From JBBILO01 sp037444855 (GTDB lineage Bacteria > Patescibacteriota > Microgenomatia > UBA1406 > GWC2-37-13), in NCBI GenBank assembly GCA_037444855.1, contig JBBILO010000001.1, forward strand, positions 1 through 64,000: a stretch of 64,000 nucleotides of DNA. The letters are read 5' to 3'. The notes under the pieces were generated by a model. That model made no database searches, was not told the origin of the DNA, and saw only the letters and a list, made by a program, of their open reading frames with translations. Below are positions 24,418 to 35,011 of the stretch, piece after piece. Both the position numbers and the translations under genes were made by a program. The first letter of the stretch is position 1; every line of letters starts with the position of its first letter.

Positions 24418-24864
24418 ATGCATTGTCTTTTTTGCCAAAATCAGGATACCGAAGTGATTGAGACAAGATTAGTTGACGAGGGAAAATCAGTTCGAAGACG
24501 GAGAAGATGTCCAAAATGTGATAAAAGATTCACTACTTATGAACGAGTAGAAGAAATTCCAATTTTAGTCATTAAAAACGATGGGAGAAGAGAGCGTTTT
24601 AACCGAGAAAAAATAAGAAATGGAATTATTAAAGCCAGTGAAAAAACTAAAGTCTCTTTAGAGCAAATTGAAAAAATAGTTGATGAGGTTGAGACAGAGA
24701 TTAAACAAAAAGAAGAAACCGAAGTTCCAAGCAGACTTATTGGCAATTTAGTCGCCAAGAGATTAAAAAAAATTGATAAAATTGCCTATATTCGCTTTGC
24801 CTCGGTGTTTCGTCGATTTGTTGATTTGGAAGATTTTGAAACCGAACTAAAAAAATTGTTATAA
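24418..24864 (+). CDS. nrdR: Transcriptional repressor NrdR
   Basis: 148 residues from ATG 24418; a TTG/ATG extension to 24388 lacks family support because NrdR begins MxCPxC. The zinc ribbon is MHCLFCQNQDTEVIETRL with RCPKCDKRFTTYERVE, and the ATP cone follows (VIKNDGRRERFNREKIRNGI, IAYIRFASVFRRFVDLEDFE). It senses dATP/ATP and represses ribonucleotide reductase genes. It sits 16 nt before the class II RNR gene, its expected target, and downstream of an inverted repeat that could be its operator. Confidence 0.95.
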   Translation: MHCLFCQNQDTEVIETRLVDEGKSVRRRRRCPKCDKRFTTYERVEEIPILVIKNDGRRERFNREKIRNGIIKASEKTKVSLEQIEKIVDEVETEIKQKEETEVPSRLIGNLVAKRLKKIDKIAYIRFASVFRRFVDLEDFETELKKLL

Positions 24865-24880
24865 GTCATTATTAATAAAT

Positions 24881-27241
24881 ATGAAATTAACAGGGATCGC
24901 CGAAAAAGTATTCTTGGATCGTTATTCATTAAAAGATAGCGCCGGTCGACCGGTAGAAAAGACGCCGGAAGAGATGTGGAAAAGATTGGCTAAAGCCGTT
25001 GCCGAAGTTGAAGATAAAAAAAATCAAAAAAAATGGGAGAAGGATTTTTTTTGGGCTATGAAAGATTTTAAATATATCCCCGGAGGAAGAATTCTTGCCG
25101 GCGCCGGCACTGGTTTTGCGGTTACCTTCTATAATTGTTTTGTTATTCCCTCGCCTAAAGACTCAAGAGATGGGATTTTAGAAACTTTGAAACAAATGGT
25201 TGAAATAATGGCTCGGGGTGGTGGGGTGGGGATTAATCTTTCATCGCTTCGGCCAAGAGGTGCAAGGGTAAAAAAAGTGAATGGTTTTTCTTCCGGTCCG
25301 ATTAACTGGGCGGAACTTTTTTCTGTCGCTACGAAAGATATTATTCAACAAGGAGGAACTCGTCGAGGAGCCTTGATGTTGATGCTTTGGGATTGGCATC
25401 CTGATATCGAAGAATTTATCACCATCAAACAAGATTTAACAAGAATTACCGGCGCCAATCTTTCTGTTTGTGTTTCTGATTCCTTTATGGAAGCAGTGGA
25501 AAAAGATTTTAACTGGCAGCTAGTTTTTCCTGATTTAGATGATCCAGAATACGATGAAAAATGGAATGGCGATTTGGTTGAGTGGAAAAAGATGGGGAAA
25601 AAGGTGAAGGTTTATAAAGTCGTTAAGGCAAGACATATTTGGGATTTGATTTCTAAGGCGGCTTGGCGATCAGCTGAACCCGGGGTTGTTTTCATGGAGC
25701 GTTATAATAAGGTCTATAACAATTGGTATTGGAATCGTATTAACTGCGTTAACCCATGTGGTGAAGAAGGGTTACCGCCGTGGGGAGTTTGTAATTTAGG
25801 GTCAATCAACCTGAATGCTTTGATCAAAGGTGACGGGATAGAAAAAAAAGCCCGTTTTGATTTTAAAACTTTAAAAAAATTAGTGAGAATTGCTGTTCGT
25901 TTTCAAGATAATGTGATTGATATGGATCCTTATGTTTTCGAGGGAATTAGAAAGACACAATTAGAAGGAGAAAGAAGGATAGGTTTGGGGACAATGGGAC
26001 TTGGTGATGCTTTGATTAAGCTTCATTTGCGTTATGGTTCAAAAGAGTCTTTAAGGTTTATCGATAAAGTTTATCGGATAATTAGAGATGAGGCTTATGC
26101 CGGTTCAGCAGAAATTGCTAAGGAAAAAGGGTCATTCCCAAAATTTAATGCCAAGTTATATCTTCAGGGTGAATTTGTTAAACAATTACCCCAAGAAGTG
26201 AAAGAAAAAATTAAAAAATATGGTATTAGAAACTCATTACTTTTAATGCAAGCTCCAACAGGCTCTACTTCCTTAATGGCTGGAACTACTTCAGGGATTG
26301 AACCGGTTTTTGAGTTTGAGTTTGTTAGAAAAGATCGGTTGGGCACTCATACTATTCGCCACTATTTATATGAAAGATGGTTGAATAAAAATAAAAAAGA
26401 TGGTCAAATGCCAAAAAAACCAAATTGGTTTGTTTCGGCTAATGAGTTAACACCTGAAGATCATGTCCGAGTTCAAGCAGCGATTCAAAAATATGTTGAC
26501 GCTTCAATCTCAAAAACAGTTAACGCTCCCAAAACTCATACCGTTGAAGATGTAAAAAAACTTTATACCTTAGCCTACAAATTAGGTTGTAAAGGAATTA
26601 CCTATATGAGAGAAGGTTCGCGACCTGGAGTTTTGGAAAGAAAGAAGGAGGATGGAGAAAAAGAGAAAAATAAATTAGAATATAAAGTGAAACCTAGACC
26701 TTTGGTTGTGCACGGATCGACTTACAGAATCAATACCCCAGTGGGGGTTGCTTTTATTACCATTAATACTAATGGAGGTAATCCACCTGAACCATTAGAA
26801 GTCTTTATTAATGTTGGAAAGGCCGGAACTGATGTTTATGCAATGGCCGAAGGTTTGGGAAGAATGATTTCTTTAGCACTAAGATTTTCTTCTCATTTAA
26901 CCCCTCTAGAGAGAGTCAGAGAAATTATTCATCAACTTCAAGGAATTGGTGGTTCAAAAGCTTTGGGTTTTGGCAAAGAAAGAATTCGTAGTCTTCCAGA
27001 TGCAGTAGCCAAAGTATTAGCGATGCATTATCAGATTAATGGTAGCAGCCAAGAAAAGAAAAAAGATGATTTACAGATTAATGCTTATCCTGAGTTAATT
27101 TCTACTGTGACTCAGCCATCTTTATCAGTGACACCAAAAGAAAACGGCATTTTTGATATTTGTTCTTCTTGTGGAGAGGCGAGTTTAGTTCATGAAGAGG
27201 GTTGTAAAAAATGCTACAGCTGCGGTTATTCTGAGTGTTAA
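24881..27241 (+). CDS. nrdJ: Class II (adenosylcobalamin-dependent) ribonucleotide reductase
   Basis: 786 residues. The sequence shows KYIPGGRILAGAGTG, the first active-site Cys region FYNCFVIPSP, GGGVGINLSSLRPRG, QQGGTRRGALMLML, VNPCGEE and NLGSINLNAL with radical-site Cys, and MQAPTGSTSLMAGTTSGIEP. The C terminus has a TSCPD-type region and a CxxC tail (DICSSCGEASLVHE, CKKCYSCGYSEC) for re-reduction. It converts ribonucleotides to deoxyribonucleotides with B12 as radical source and so needs no oxygen. No N-terminal ATP cone is present. The PduO-type adenosyltransferase gene follows. Confidence 0.95.
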   Translation: MKLTGIAEKVFLDRYSLKDSAGRPVEKTPEEMWKRLAKAVAEVEDKKNQKKWEKDFFWAMKDFKYIPGGRILAGAGTGFAVTFYNCFVIPSPKDSRDGILETLKQMVEIMARGGGVGINLSSLRPRGARVKKVNGFSSGPINWAELFSVATKDIIQQGGTRRGALMLMLWDWHPDIEEFITIKQDLTRITGANLSVCVSDSFMEAVEKDFNWQLVFPDLDDPEYDEKWNGDLVEWKKMGKKVKVYKVVKARHIWDLISKAAWRSAEPGVVFMERYNKVYNNWYWNRINCVNPCGEEGLPPWGVCNLGSINLNALIKGDGIEKKARFDFKTLKKLVRIAVRFQDNVIDMDPYVFEGIRKTQLEGERRIGLGTMGLGDALIKLHLRYGSKESLRFIDKVYRIIRDEAYAGSAEIAKEKGSFPKFNAKLYLQGEFVKQLPQEVKEKIKKYGIRNSLLLMQAPTGSTSLMAGTTSGIEPVFEFEFVRKDRLGTHTIRHYLYERWLNKNKKDGQMPKKPNWFVSANELTPEDHVRVQAAIQKYVDASISKTVNAPKTHTVEDVKKLYTLAYKLGCKGITYMREGSRPGVLERKKEDGEKEKNKLEYKVKPRPLVVHGSTYRINTPVGVAFITINTNGGNPPEPLEVFINVGKAGTDVYAMAEGLGRMISLALRFSSHLTPLERVREIIHQLQGIGGSKALGFGKERIRSLPDAVAKVLAMHYQINGSSQEKKKDDLQINAYPELISTVTQPSLSVTPKENGIFDICSSCGEASLVHEEGCKKCYSCGYSEC

Positions 27242-27296
27242 GCGTTGGATACTTTTTAAAAAAATGATATAATAAAGCGCGAGTTAATTTTTTTTT

Positions 27297-27821
27297 ATGT
27301 CGATTGTTACCAAAAAAGGCGATTGGGGGACCACCTATCTTTTTAGTGGAAAACAAGTTCCAAAAGACAGCGAAGTCATCGAAGCGATAGGGAGTTTAGA
27401 TGAATTATCTTCTTTTATTGGTTTAGCGTCGGTAATTGAAAATGAAAAAGAATGGATTTGTTTTCTTCAATCAATTCAGAAAGTGCTTTATCAAATAATG
27501 GCCTTTTGCGCCGGAAAGAAAAATAAAAACGATTTATTAAAAGACGAAATTTCATCATTAGAGGAAAAAATTTTTTCTTTGGAAAAAGAATTAACACCAA
27601 TTAAAAATTTTATTGCCCCGCGAGGAACAATGATTTCTTCTTGGTATCATATTTTAAGAACAATATGTCGACGAGCCGAAAGGCGAGTGGTATCTTTAAT
27701 AAAAAAAAACCCCAAACAAGAAAAAAAACAAATAATTATTTATCTCAATCGATTATCAGATTTTTTCTATCTTTTGGCAAGAAAAAAAAATAAAAATAAA
27801 GAAATGATTTTTACTATTTAA
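27297..27821 (+). CDS. PduO-type cob(I)alamin adenosyltransferase
   Basis: 174 residues, start ATG 27297. The ATP-binding N terminus is TKKGDWGTTYLFSGKQVPKD (usual TKTGD-G-T-L--G--V-K). The C-terminal part has FIAPRGTMISSWYHILRTIC, RRAERRVVSL and YLNRLSDFFYLLAR, typical of PduO/CobA2. It makes adenosylcobalamin from cob(I)alamin and ATP. The location right after class II RNR suggests it supplies the cofactor from scavenged cobalamin; no corrin synthesis genes are here. It is 3 nt from prfB. Confidence 0.9.
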   Translation: MSIVTKKGDWGTTYLFSGKQVPKDSEVIEAIGSLDELSSFIGLASVIENEKEWICFLQSIQKVLYQIMAFCAGKKNKNDLLKDEISSLEEKIFSLEKELTPIKNFIAPRGTMISSWYHILRTICRRAERRVVSLIKKNPKQEKKQIIIYLNRLSDFFYLLARKKNKNKEMIFTI

Positions 27822-27824
27822 TTT

Positions 27825-28826
27825 ATGGAAAAAAGGGCGCTTAATGAAAGATATCAAATCCTTTTAAAAAAAATAAATCTTGAAGCATTAAAGAAAGAAT
27901 TGGAAAAATTGGCAAAAAAGACCTATCAATCATCTTTTTGGCAAGATCACGAAAAGGCGTCTCAAGTAATGAAAAAGATTAGTCAGAAGAAAAAAATAAT
28001 TGACGAAATAGAAATGATTGCGTTATATTTAGAAGAGGATCAAATAAAAGAGGCAGAGAATCTAATCAATCAATACGAAACGCTTCTTTTTTTCTCTTAC
28101 GCTTATGATAAAAATGATGTCATTTTTTCGATTCATGCCGGTCAAGGGGGGACTGAAGCGATGGACTGGACCGGGATGCTTTTTCGAATGTATTGGCGAT
28201 ATTTCGAAAAAAAAGGTTGGGTGGCTCAAGTGGTTGATCAAGTGGACGGCGAAGAGGCCGGTATTAAAAGTATTACTTTAACTGTTTCTGGAGATTATGT
28301 TTATGGATATTTAAAAGGTGAAGCTGGCGTTCATCGATTGGTTCGTCAGTCACCCTTTAATGCCGATAGATTAAGGCAAACTTCTTTTGCTTTAGTTGAG
28401 GTTCTTCCTCAAATTGAAGAAGGTCAAATAATTATTAATGAAGAAGATTTAGAATGGGAGTTTTTTCGTTCTGGTGGAAAAGGCGGGCAAAATGTTAATA
28501 AAGTAGCCACTGCAGTCAGGTTAACTCATCGACCAACAGGAATTGTTGTTTCCTGCCAAACCGAACGGTCTCAGATTCAAAATCGGCAAAACGCTTTAAA
28601 GATTTTGCGGGCAAAATTATGGCAGATTGAGGAAGAAAAAAGAGAAAAACAATTGGAAAGCTTTAAAAAAGAAAAAATTGCTAGTTGGGGCCACCAGATT
28701 CGCTCATATGTTCTTCATCCTTATAAATTAGTGAAAGATGTACGGACTGATTTTGAAACGAGTGATGTTGATAGTATATTGAACGGCAACCTTGATCCGT
28801 TAATTGAAGCTTACATTAAAAGGTAA
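27825..28826 (+). CDS. prfB: Peptide chain release factor 2
   Basis: 333 residues. The stop-codon tripeptide SPF lies in [20 protein letters not shown], and the GGQ loop in [22 protein letters not shown]2 recognises UGA and UAA, which supports UGA as a real stop in this genome. It is shorter at the N terminus than E. coli RF2 (365) and starts directly at ATG 27825; the self-regulatory in-frame UGA frameshift site of many prfB genes is absent. It follows the adenosyltransferase gene by 3 nt. Confidence 0.95.
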   Translation: MEKRALNERYQILLKKINLEALKKELEKLAKKTYQSSFWQDHEKASQVMKKISQKKKIIDEIEMIALYLEEDQIKEAENLINQYETLLFFSYAYDKNDVIFSIHAGQGGTEAMDWTGMLFRMYWRYFEKKGWVAQVVDQVDGEEAGIKSITLTVSGDYVYGYLKGEAGVHRLVRQSPFNADRLRQTSFALVEVLPQIEEGQIIINEEDLEWEFFRSGGKGGQNVNKVATAVRLTHRPTGIVVSCQTERSQIQNRQNALKILRAKLWQIEEEKREKQLESFKKEKIASWGHQIRSYVLHPYKLVKDVRTDFETSDVDSILNGNLDPLIEAYIKR

Positions 28827-28885
28827 TTTTTAGTTGGTTTTATCAAGCTGAATTTTTTTTCTTCTTGTGATATTTTTAGTGTGAG

Positions 28886-30193
28886 GTGAATAAGAAAAAA
28901 ATTTTTTATTTTTTATATTTGTTATTTTTTATTTTCTATTTTTTTGTTGTTGATGTTTTTTCTTCCCTAAAAATTAATGAAATTTATCCCGCCCCGCCTA
29001 CTAGTCAGTTTGAATGGGTTGAGATTTATAATGAAGATGAAGAACTTATTAATCTTTCAAGCTATTCTTTATCTGATTTTTCTGGAAAGAAAATTATTTT
29101 TTCAACCCAATCAGCTTTACCAAAAAGCTTTATTTTAGCCACAAGTAGCGGTGTTTTAAATAACACCGGACCAGAAACGGTTTTTTTAAAATATGTTGAC
29201 AATCAAAGAGAGGAAGTAATTGATACTGCTTCATATTCAGGTAGTTTTGATAGTAGTAAAAGTTATACTCGATGTCCGGATGGTGGAGATTATTGGTATG
29301 TTGTCACATTTATTACAAAAGAACAATTTAACAATTCAGCTTGTTTATTACTTTCTCCTTCTCCTTCACCAACACCAACTCTTGTATTTCTATCACCAAC
29401 AGAGGGAGTAATTTTTATACCGACTCCGACACTTTTGCCAACTCCAACTCCATCACCACGATTAATTTCTTATGAAAATATTTTTATCTCAGAAGCGATG
29501 GTTAATCCGCCTACTGGAGAGAAAGAGTGGGTTGAAATTTATAACAATAATGATTTTGATGTTGATTTAATTGATTGGTATTTAGATGATATTGAAAATA
29601 GTGGAGGTTCACCAAAAAAAATTTCTTTAACAACTCCGGCAAAGAGTTATCGAGTCGTTGAGTTATCTTCAGCGATTTTTAATAATGACAGCGATTTGGT
29701 GAGACTGTTAGATTTTAATAAAGTTGAGAAGGATGGTTTTGAGTATCAAAGTTCAGAAAAAGGAAAAACCTGGGGGAGAATTTCCTTTGACTCTGACTTT
29801 TTTTGTCTTCAAGAGCCATCAAAAAATCAAGTGAATAATTTATGCTTATCTTCAACACCGACGATTAGTTCAATAAAGACGTCGAATTCAACTTCTTCTA
29901 TCTCCCCAACATTAAAACCATCACTGACAATGAAAAAACAATCTTTAAATACTATTACTACAGAAAAGAAAATTAATCAAAAGATTTATAAAAGTTATTC
30001 TTTAAAAGAAAATGGGGAGGTTTTAGGAGTAAAGAATTTGGAAGATAAAATCAGGCAAATAAATGACTTTTCGTCAGAAGAAGAAACTAGTAGCGAAAAA
30101 CAAAATCCATTGCTTTTTCTTTTATTTTATTATTCGCTTTTAACTAATTTTTTATTTTTAAGAAGAATTTTAATGGCGATTGAGATAAAATAA
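28886..30193 (+). CDS. Surface protein with two lamin-tail domains
   Basis: 435 residues from a GTG start. An N-terminal signal/TM segment (FYFLYLLFFIFYFFVVDVFS) precedes a first lamin-tail domain (LKINEIYPAPPTSQFEWVEI) and, after a Pro/Thr-rich linker (about residues 155-195), a second one (FISEAMVNPPTGEKEWVEIY). A Ser/Thr-rich stalk leads to a C-terminal hydrophobic segment (LLFLLFYYSLLTNFLFL). Such proteins are probably exported and membrane-anchored; the ligand is unknown. Terminated by the hairpin at 30217-30240. Confidence 0.8.
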   Translation: MNKKKIFYFLYLLFFIFYFFVVDVFSSLKINEIYPAPPTSQFEWVEIYNEDEELINLSSYSLSDFSGKKIIFSTQSALPKSFILATSSGVLNNTGPETVFLKYVDNQREEVIDTASYSGSFDSSKSYTRCPDGGDYWYVVTFITKEQFNNSACLLLSPSPSPTPTLVFLSPTEGVIFIPTPTLLPTPTPSPRLISYENIFISEAMVNPPTGEKEWVEIYNNNDFDVDLIDWYLDDIENSGGSPKKISLTTPAKSYRVVELSSAIFNNDSDLVRLLDFNKVEKDGFEYQSSEKGKTWGRISFDSDFFCLQEPSKNQVNNLCLSSTPTISSIKTSNSTSSISPTLKPSLTMKKQSLNTITTEKKINQKIYKSYSLKENGEVLGVKNLEDKIRQINDFSSEEETSSEKQNPLLFLLFYYSLLTNFLFLRRILMAIEIK

Positions 30194-30216
30194 CCAATTA
30201 CCAAATTCCAAATTCC

Positions 30217-30240
30217 AAAAAGATCCCTTCGGGATTTTTA
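30217..30240 (+). terminator. Rho-independent terminator of the lamin-tail gene
   Basis: The stem ATCCC/GGGAT (extended by A/T pairs) with a TTC loop is followed by TTTTTA, 24 nt after the upstream stop codon. Confidence 0.7.
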
Positions 30241-30600
30241 AACATTATTACATTGTTCAATTTTTTAGATAACCACCTAACCAGCAACTAGCAACCAGTT
30301 AACTTTTATACCCCGAAAGAGGTCGCTTTGGAACTTTTACACTTTCAAACTAATCTCAACCGATCTCCCCTCCGATTTGGAGGTCGAGTCCGCCACTGAT
30401 GGCAAGCCATAATGCGAAGCTTTAGGCGGGCTTAACTAATTCCAGATCAATCCCAGACTAACTCTTGCAACATTTTGATCATGGCCGTTCTTATGAGTAT
30501 CATTAAATAAATAATTCTCAATAAAATTTTAAGCTATTACCTCTATCTAATTTTTAATTTTAACTTTTGTTTTTCAAGTTTTGACTTTTGACTTTTGAGT
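30241..30600 (+). repeat. Gene-free repeat region with GC-rich hairpins
   Basis: No coding frame. The part 30330-30362 is the reverse complement of the repeat at 13500-13560. The block 30366-30430 is unusually GC-rich and folds into stems CCTCC/GGAGG, CCGCC/GGCGG and ATGGC/GCCAT. The part 30575-30606 has tandem forms of TTTTGACTTTTGAC, a motif also found, reversed, near 46270 and inside gltX. It looks like a dispersed non-coding element rather than a decayed gene. Confidence 0.6.
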
Positions 30601-30649
30601 CTTGAGTTTAATATGGTATTTCAATGTATTTCTTTATTCATTTTTTTAC

Positions 30650-30678
30650 TTGATATTGAACTTTTTTTACGTTATATT
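30650..30678 (+). promoter_or_regulatory. Promoter of the LytR_C protein gene
   Basis: TTGATA (30650-30655), 17 nt, TATATT (30673-30678); ATG 30686 follows after 7 nt. This argues for the ATG at 30686 over an upstream start at 30602 and predicts a leaderless mRNA. Confidence 0.65.
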
Positions 30679-30685
30679 TTTATTA

Positions 30686-32116
30686 ATGATATATTTAAGC
30701 CTTTCTAAAAATGCGGTTCATATTTTGGCAGCAAAAAAGACTCTTCTCAATCAATTTCAATCAGTGGTTTACAGTAAAGAATTTGGCACTAATTTATTAG
30801 AAAAGGGAAAAGTGACTAACATTGATGTGGTTGCCTCAGCAATTAAAGAAACACTTTTGGGATTAGAGGAAAAAAAGATGCTCGAAAAAGAAATTTTTTT
30901 AATTCTTCCCCAGGAGTCGTTTTTAACTTTGCGGACAGTCGTTCCGCCAGACATTGCTCCATCAGCAGTTGAAGCCTTTTTAAAAGACAAATTTCAAGCC
31001 ACTTTTCGTTTAAGTTTAGATGATTTTCAATATATTTATTTTTCAAAAAGTATTAATGATGAGACAGTGCTTATTTTATACGCTTATCCGATGTTGGAAT
31101 TAGAGAAGCTTTATTCGACTTTTAATCTTATTAATTTGAAATTGGTTAATCTTCTGCCAGAAACAGTCGGTTATTTTACTTTGTTTGAAAAAACTTTATC
31201 GCTGACAAAAAAGGAAAATTTTATTTATTTAAAGTTTTATCCTTCTTATTTTCAAGCATTTTTATTTGATTCATTTGGTTATTTAGGAGAACCAGATTGG
31301 TATTTACCAGTGATTGAGGAACAGGAAAAACCGATTCGGGAAAAAATTTTAGAATATGAATCAAAAAATATTAAATTTCATCGATTGATTTTATCTGGAC
31401 CAAAGGCTGATGAAGTTCGTCAAGATATTTTTACTAAATCAGTTGGCGTTTGGACTAACCCACTAAGAAAAATTATCGTCAATTTTTATCAAGACTACTT
31501 AAAAATGTTGCCCTTTGACAATAATCAAACTTTTCCTGTTTTAAATTATGATCATCTCTTAGGTGCTTTTATTTTTGTTTTTAATAATAAAGACTTTAAT
31601 TTTTTAAAAAAAACGTTTGATTATCAATCAAAACAAAAAGTCATTTATTTTAATCTTCCAAAAAAAGAAATATTAATTTTTTTGGGTTCGTTCTTACTTG
31701 CTTTTGTAATTTTCAGCTTTTTATTTAATGAAAGAAAACAATTACCTTCAATCAATCTTTTTTCATTAAAATCAACCACAACCCCAACTCCAACTCCTAC
31801 TCTTACACCCACACCAACGATTATCATCAAAAAAGAAGAGATAAAAATCAAAGTTCTTAATGGATCAGGAGTTGCCGGAAAAGCCGGTGAGGTAAAAAAA
31901 ATTTTAGAAAAAGCTGGTTATAGTCAAATTTTAACCGGTAATGCTGAGGAATTTAACTTTAAAATTACTGAAATTCATGTCAAAAAATCAAAGACGTATC
32001 TAAAGACCGAGATTAAAAAAATTTTAACTGATTACACCTCTTCTTTTAAAGAAGTCTTTTTAGATGAACAAGAGAATAGTGATGTCATTATCATCATCGG
32101 CACTGATTTTAAGTGA
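30686..32116 (+). CDS. Membrane protein with PilM-like N-terminal part and exported LytR_C domain
   Basis: 476 residues from ATG 30686. The cytoplasmic half (MIYLSLSKNAVHILAAKKTL, VPPDIAPSAVEAFLKDKF, VNLLPETVGYFTLFEKTL) resembles an actin-fold/PilM-like pilus-assembly ATPase region, though without a clear phosphate loop. One TM segment (ILIFLGSFLLAFVIFSFLF) is followed by a Thr-Pro linker and a LytR_C domain (IKVLNGSGVAGKAGEVKKIL). It may link an inner assembly platform to the wall. It precedes dnaG by 22 nt. The N-terminal call is tentative; the C-terminal one is secure. Confidence 0.65.
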   Translation: MIYLSLSKNAVHILAAKKTLLNQFQSVVYSKEFGTNLLEKGKVTNIDVVASAIKETLLGLEEKKMLEKEIFLILPQESFLTLRTVVPPDIAPSAVEAFLKDKFQATFRLSLDDFQYIYFSKSINDETVLILYAYPMLELEKLYSTFNLINLKLVNLLPETVGYFTLFEKTLSLTKKENFIYLKFYPSYFQAFLFDSFGYLGEPDWYLPVIEEQEKPIREKILEYESKNIKFHRLILSGPKADEVRQDIFTKSVGVWTNPLRKIIVNFYQDYLKMLPFDNNQTFPVLNYDHLLGAFIFVFNNKDFNFLKKTFDYQSKQKVIYFNLPKKEILIFLGSFLLAFVIFSFLFNERKQLPSINLFSLKSTTTPTPTPTLTPTPTIIIKKEEIKIKVLNGSGVAGKAGEVKKILEKAGYSQILTGNAEEFNFKITEIHVKKSKTYLKTEIKKILTDYTSSFKEVFLDEQENSDVIIIIGTDFK

Positions 32117-32138
32117 AAAAATGATAGAATAAGAAAGG

Positions 32139-33917
32139 ATGATTGATAACCCAATTGATGAAATCAAAAAAAGGATTGATATCGTTGATTTTATTAACTT
32201 TTTCGTTCCCTTAAAAAAAACCGGTCGCAATTTTAAGGCAATCTGTCCTTTTCATCAAGAGAAAACGCCATCTTTTATTGTTTCTCCAGAAAGACAGATT
32301 TGGCATTGTTTTGGCGCCTGTAATGAAGGTGGCGATGTGATTAAATTTTTGATGAAATGGGAAAATATCACTTTTGTTGAAGCTCTAAGAGAATTAGCCA
32401 AAAAAACTGGCGTTATTCTTTCAAAAAGTACTTTAGAAGACCAGATTTGGAAAAAGAAAGAACGTTTGTTTTCTTTAAATCAAAAGGCATCTGATTTTTT
32501 CCATCACCTTTTATTAAAAACTAGCTTTGGAAAACAGGGGAGAGAATATTTAAAAAAAAGAGGGTTTAATCTGGAAATTACCGAAAAATTTACCTTAGGA
32601 TACGCCCCTTTATCTTGGCGTTCTCTTCTAAGATATCTTATAAAAAAAGGCTTTTCTATGAATGAGATCCGTGATTCTGGATTAGTGATTTCTGAGAGAG
32701 GAAGGATTTACGATCGGTTTCGCGGTCGCCTGATATTTCCCATCTATGATATGAAGAATCAAATTATTGGTTTTTCTGGGAGAATTTTAAAAGACGAAAA
32801 AAATGAAGCGAAATATATTAACACCCCAGAGACGCTTCTTTATCGAAAAAGAGAAACTTTATATGGGATTCATCTAGCCAAAGAAGCAATTAAGAAAAAA
32901 AATGAAGTTTATTTAGTTGAAGGAGAATTTGATATGATTACTCCTTTTATGATGGGATTAGAGAATTTTGTTGCCACTAAAGGAACAGCTGTGACTAAAG
33001 AGCAATTAATGCTTTTGAAACGATTAACCAATCGGATTAATCTCTCATTAGACGCGGATTTAGCTGGTATTGAAGCAATGAAAAAAACAATTCAAGAAAG
33101 CGAGGGGTTAGGTCTGGAATTAAGAGTTATTTTATTAAATTTTGCCAAAGACCCAGATGAGGCGATAAGAAAAGATTTTGTTCAATTTAAAAAGATAATA
33201 AAAAAACCACAACCAATTTATGATTTTTTCATAGATTTAGCTATTAAAAAAAATCCTGAAGAAACCGCTTATGCTAAAAAAAATATTGTTGAAGAGGTGG
33301 CTAGTATCATTGATAATATTGTTAATCCAATTGTTCGGGAATTTTATATTAAGAAATTATCAAATTTAATCGGTCTTTCGGTAAAAACGATAAATCAATA
33401 CTTTCGTCAAAAAAGATTGGCAGAAAAGCAAAAAACCCCCTCCTTCATTTATTTAAGAAAAAAAGAAGGAGAAAAAAGAAATGTACTTTTGGAAAAGTAT
33501 CTCTTAAGCCAACTTTTCCAAGAAGATTTTTCTTCAAAAATTTTGCCAGAAATAATTTTTCTTCTTAACGAGAAAGATTTTGTTATTCCTGCCTATGGTA
33601 AAATTTTTACACTTTATGTCGAGTATCAAAAAGAAATAAAAGACAATAAAAAAAAGTTCAATATCAAAGATTTTATATCTCGATTGAGTCCAGCTTTAAT
33701 TCCTGTTTTTGATGAACTTTATCTCTATGCTGCTTATGAGAATGAAGATAATTTAGATTTAGAAAGAGTGGTTTACGAGATAAAAAAAAACGCTTTAAAA
33801 AGGGAGATTAGAGATTTGTTAAAGGAGGAAAAACGTAAAGAAGATGAAAAAAAAATAAAAGAGTTAAATCGATTATTAAGTGAAATCGAAAAAAAAATGA
33901 TAAAATTATCGATATGA
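32139..33917 (+). CDS. dnaG: DNA primase DnaG
   Basis: 592 residues. The CHC2 zinc finger is [17 protein letters not shown] with [12 protein letters not shown]. The catalytic core has [36 protein letters not shown], and the Toprim acidic motifs [10 protein letters not shown] and SLDADLAG. It makes RNA primers at the replication fork. Its TGA stop overlaps the rpoD ATG (ATGA), the classic macromolecular-synthesis operon order. The ribosome-binding site AAGAAAGG is weak. Confidence 0.96.
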   Translation: MIDNPIDEIKKRIDIVDFINFFVPLKKTGRNFKAICPFHQEKTPSFIVSPERQIWHCFGACNEGGDVIKFLMKWENITFVEALRELAKKTGVILSKSTLEDQIWKKKERLFSLNQKASDFFHHLLLKTSFGKQGREYLKKRGFNLEITEKFTLGYAPLSWRSLLRYLIKKGFSMNEIRDSGLVISERGRIYDRFRGRLIFPIYDMKNQIIGFSGRILKDEKNEAKYINTPETLLYRKRETLYGIHLAKEAIKKKNEVYLVEGEFDMITPFMMGLENFVATKGTAVTKEQLMLLKRLTNRINLSLDADLAGIEAMKKTIQESEGLGLELRVILLNFAKDPDEAIRKDFVQFKKIIKKPQPIYDFFIDLAIKKNPEETAYAKKNIVEEVASIIDNIVNPIVREFYIKKLSNLIGLSVKTINQYFRQKRLAEKQKTPSFIYLRKKEGEKRNVLLEKYLLSQLFQEDFSSKILPEIIFLLNEKDFVIPAYGKIFTLYVEYQKEIKDNKKKFNIKDFISRLSPALIPVFDELYLYAAYENEDNLDLERVVYEIKKNALKREIRDLLKEEKRKEDEKKIKELNRLLSEIEKKMIKLSI

Positions 33918-35011
33918 AAAAAACCTCCGCCGCTTTACCAAAAAACTTAAATGATTTGCTGAAACAAGGGAAAGAAGATGGATTTATTGTCCAAGACGAC
34001 ATTCTTTTAGTTTATCAGGAACCAGAAAAGCACATTGAAGAGATTGACGCTTTTTTTGAAAAGGTCCTCAAAGAAGGGATTGATATTTTTGAAAGTATTT
34101 CCACAAGAGAAGAAGAGGAGGCAAAAAAAAATACTGACGAATTAGAAAAAGAACTTGAACAATTGGTGGGTCTAAGTCATGGTGAGTCGATTGATCCAAT
34201 TAAAAAATATTTAAAAGAAATTGGGCAAACTCCGCTGTTAAATTTTGAGGAAGAGATAAAATTAGCGAAGGCTTATGAAAAAGGTGATCTAAAAGCGAAA
34301 GAGAAATTAATTAAAGCCAATTTAAGATTAGTTGTTTCTGTCGCAAAAAAATACTTAGGTCGTCACCTTTCTTTTTTAGACTTAATTCAAGAGGGAAATA
34401 AAGGATTAATCCGCGGTGTTGAGAAATATGACTGGAGAAGGGGTTATAAATTTTCAACGTATGCTACTTGGTGGATTAGACAGGCAATCACTCGGGCGAT
34501 CGCCGATCAATCACGAACGATTAGAGTCCCAGTCCATATGGTTGATCGGATTAATCGTTATTATAAAACTCAGCGAAAATTAGCGCAAAAATTAGGACGA
34601 GAGCCTACGAATAAAGAGATAGCAAAAGAGATGAAGATGAGTATTGAGGAAATAGAAAATTTAATGCGCATTTCTCAATACCCAACCTCCCTGTCAACAC
34701 CAATCGGTGATGATAAAGAGACTTCTTTAGAACATTTTATCAGCGATGCCAGTAAGCCAAGTTTGTATGATACCGTTTCTCGAGAACTTTTAAAAGAAGC
34801 ATTAAATGAAGTTTTATCTTCATTGTCACCAAGAGAACAAAAAGTATTAGAGATGAGGTTTGGTTTAAAAGATGGGAAGGTAAAAACTTTGGAGGAAGTA
34901 GGAAGGGAGTTTAAAGTTACTCGAGAGAGAATTCGTCAAATTGAAGCCAAAGCAATCAGAAAGCTTCGTCATCCCAGTCGGGCTCGGAAGTTGCGTGAGT
35001 TTCTTGAATAA
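33914..35011 (+). CDS. rpoD: Primary RNA polymerase sigma factor (sigma-70)
   Basis: 365 residues. A short region 1.1-like N terminus ([20 protein letters not shown]), region 1.2 ([20 protein letters not shown]), region 2 ([36 protein letters not shown]), region 3 and region 4 ([38 protein letters not shown]) are all present. This is the housekeeping factor that should read the TTGACA/TATAAT promoters seen throughout the window. It overlaps dnaG by 4 nt, and the smpB ATG overlaps its TAA. Confidence 0.96.
   Translation: MKKTSAALPKNLNDLLKQGKEDGFIVQDDILLVYQEPEKHIEEIDAFFEKVLKEGIDIFESISTREEEEAKKNTDELEKELEQLVGLSHGESIDPIKKYLKEIGQTPLLNFEEEIKLAKAYEKGDLKAKEKLIKANLRLVVSVAKKYLGRHLSFLDLIQEGNKGLIRGVEKYDWRRGYKFSTYATWWIRQAITRAIADQSRTIRVPVHMVDRINRYYKTQRKLAQKLGREPTNKEIAKEMKMSIEEIENLMRISQYPTSLSTPIGDDKETSLEHFISDASKPSLYDTVSRELLKEALNEVLSSLSPREQKVLEMRFGLKDGKVKTLEEVGREFKVTRERIRQIEAKAIRKLRHPSRARKLREFLE

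Noticed and set aside
27825..28000. Programmed frameshift in prfB
   Set aside because: The frame is open from the ATG with no early in-frame UGA or slippery CUU-UGA.
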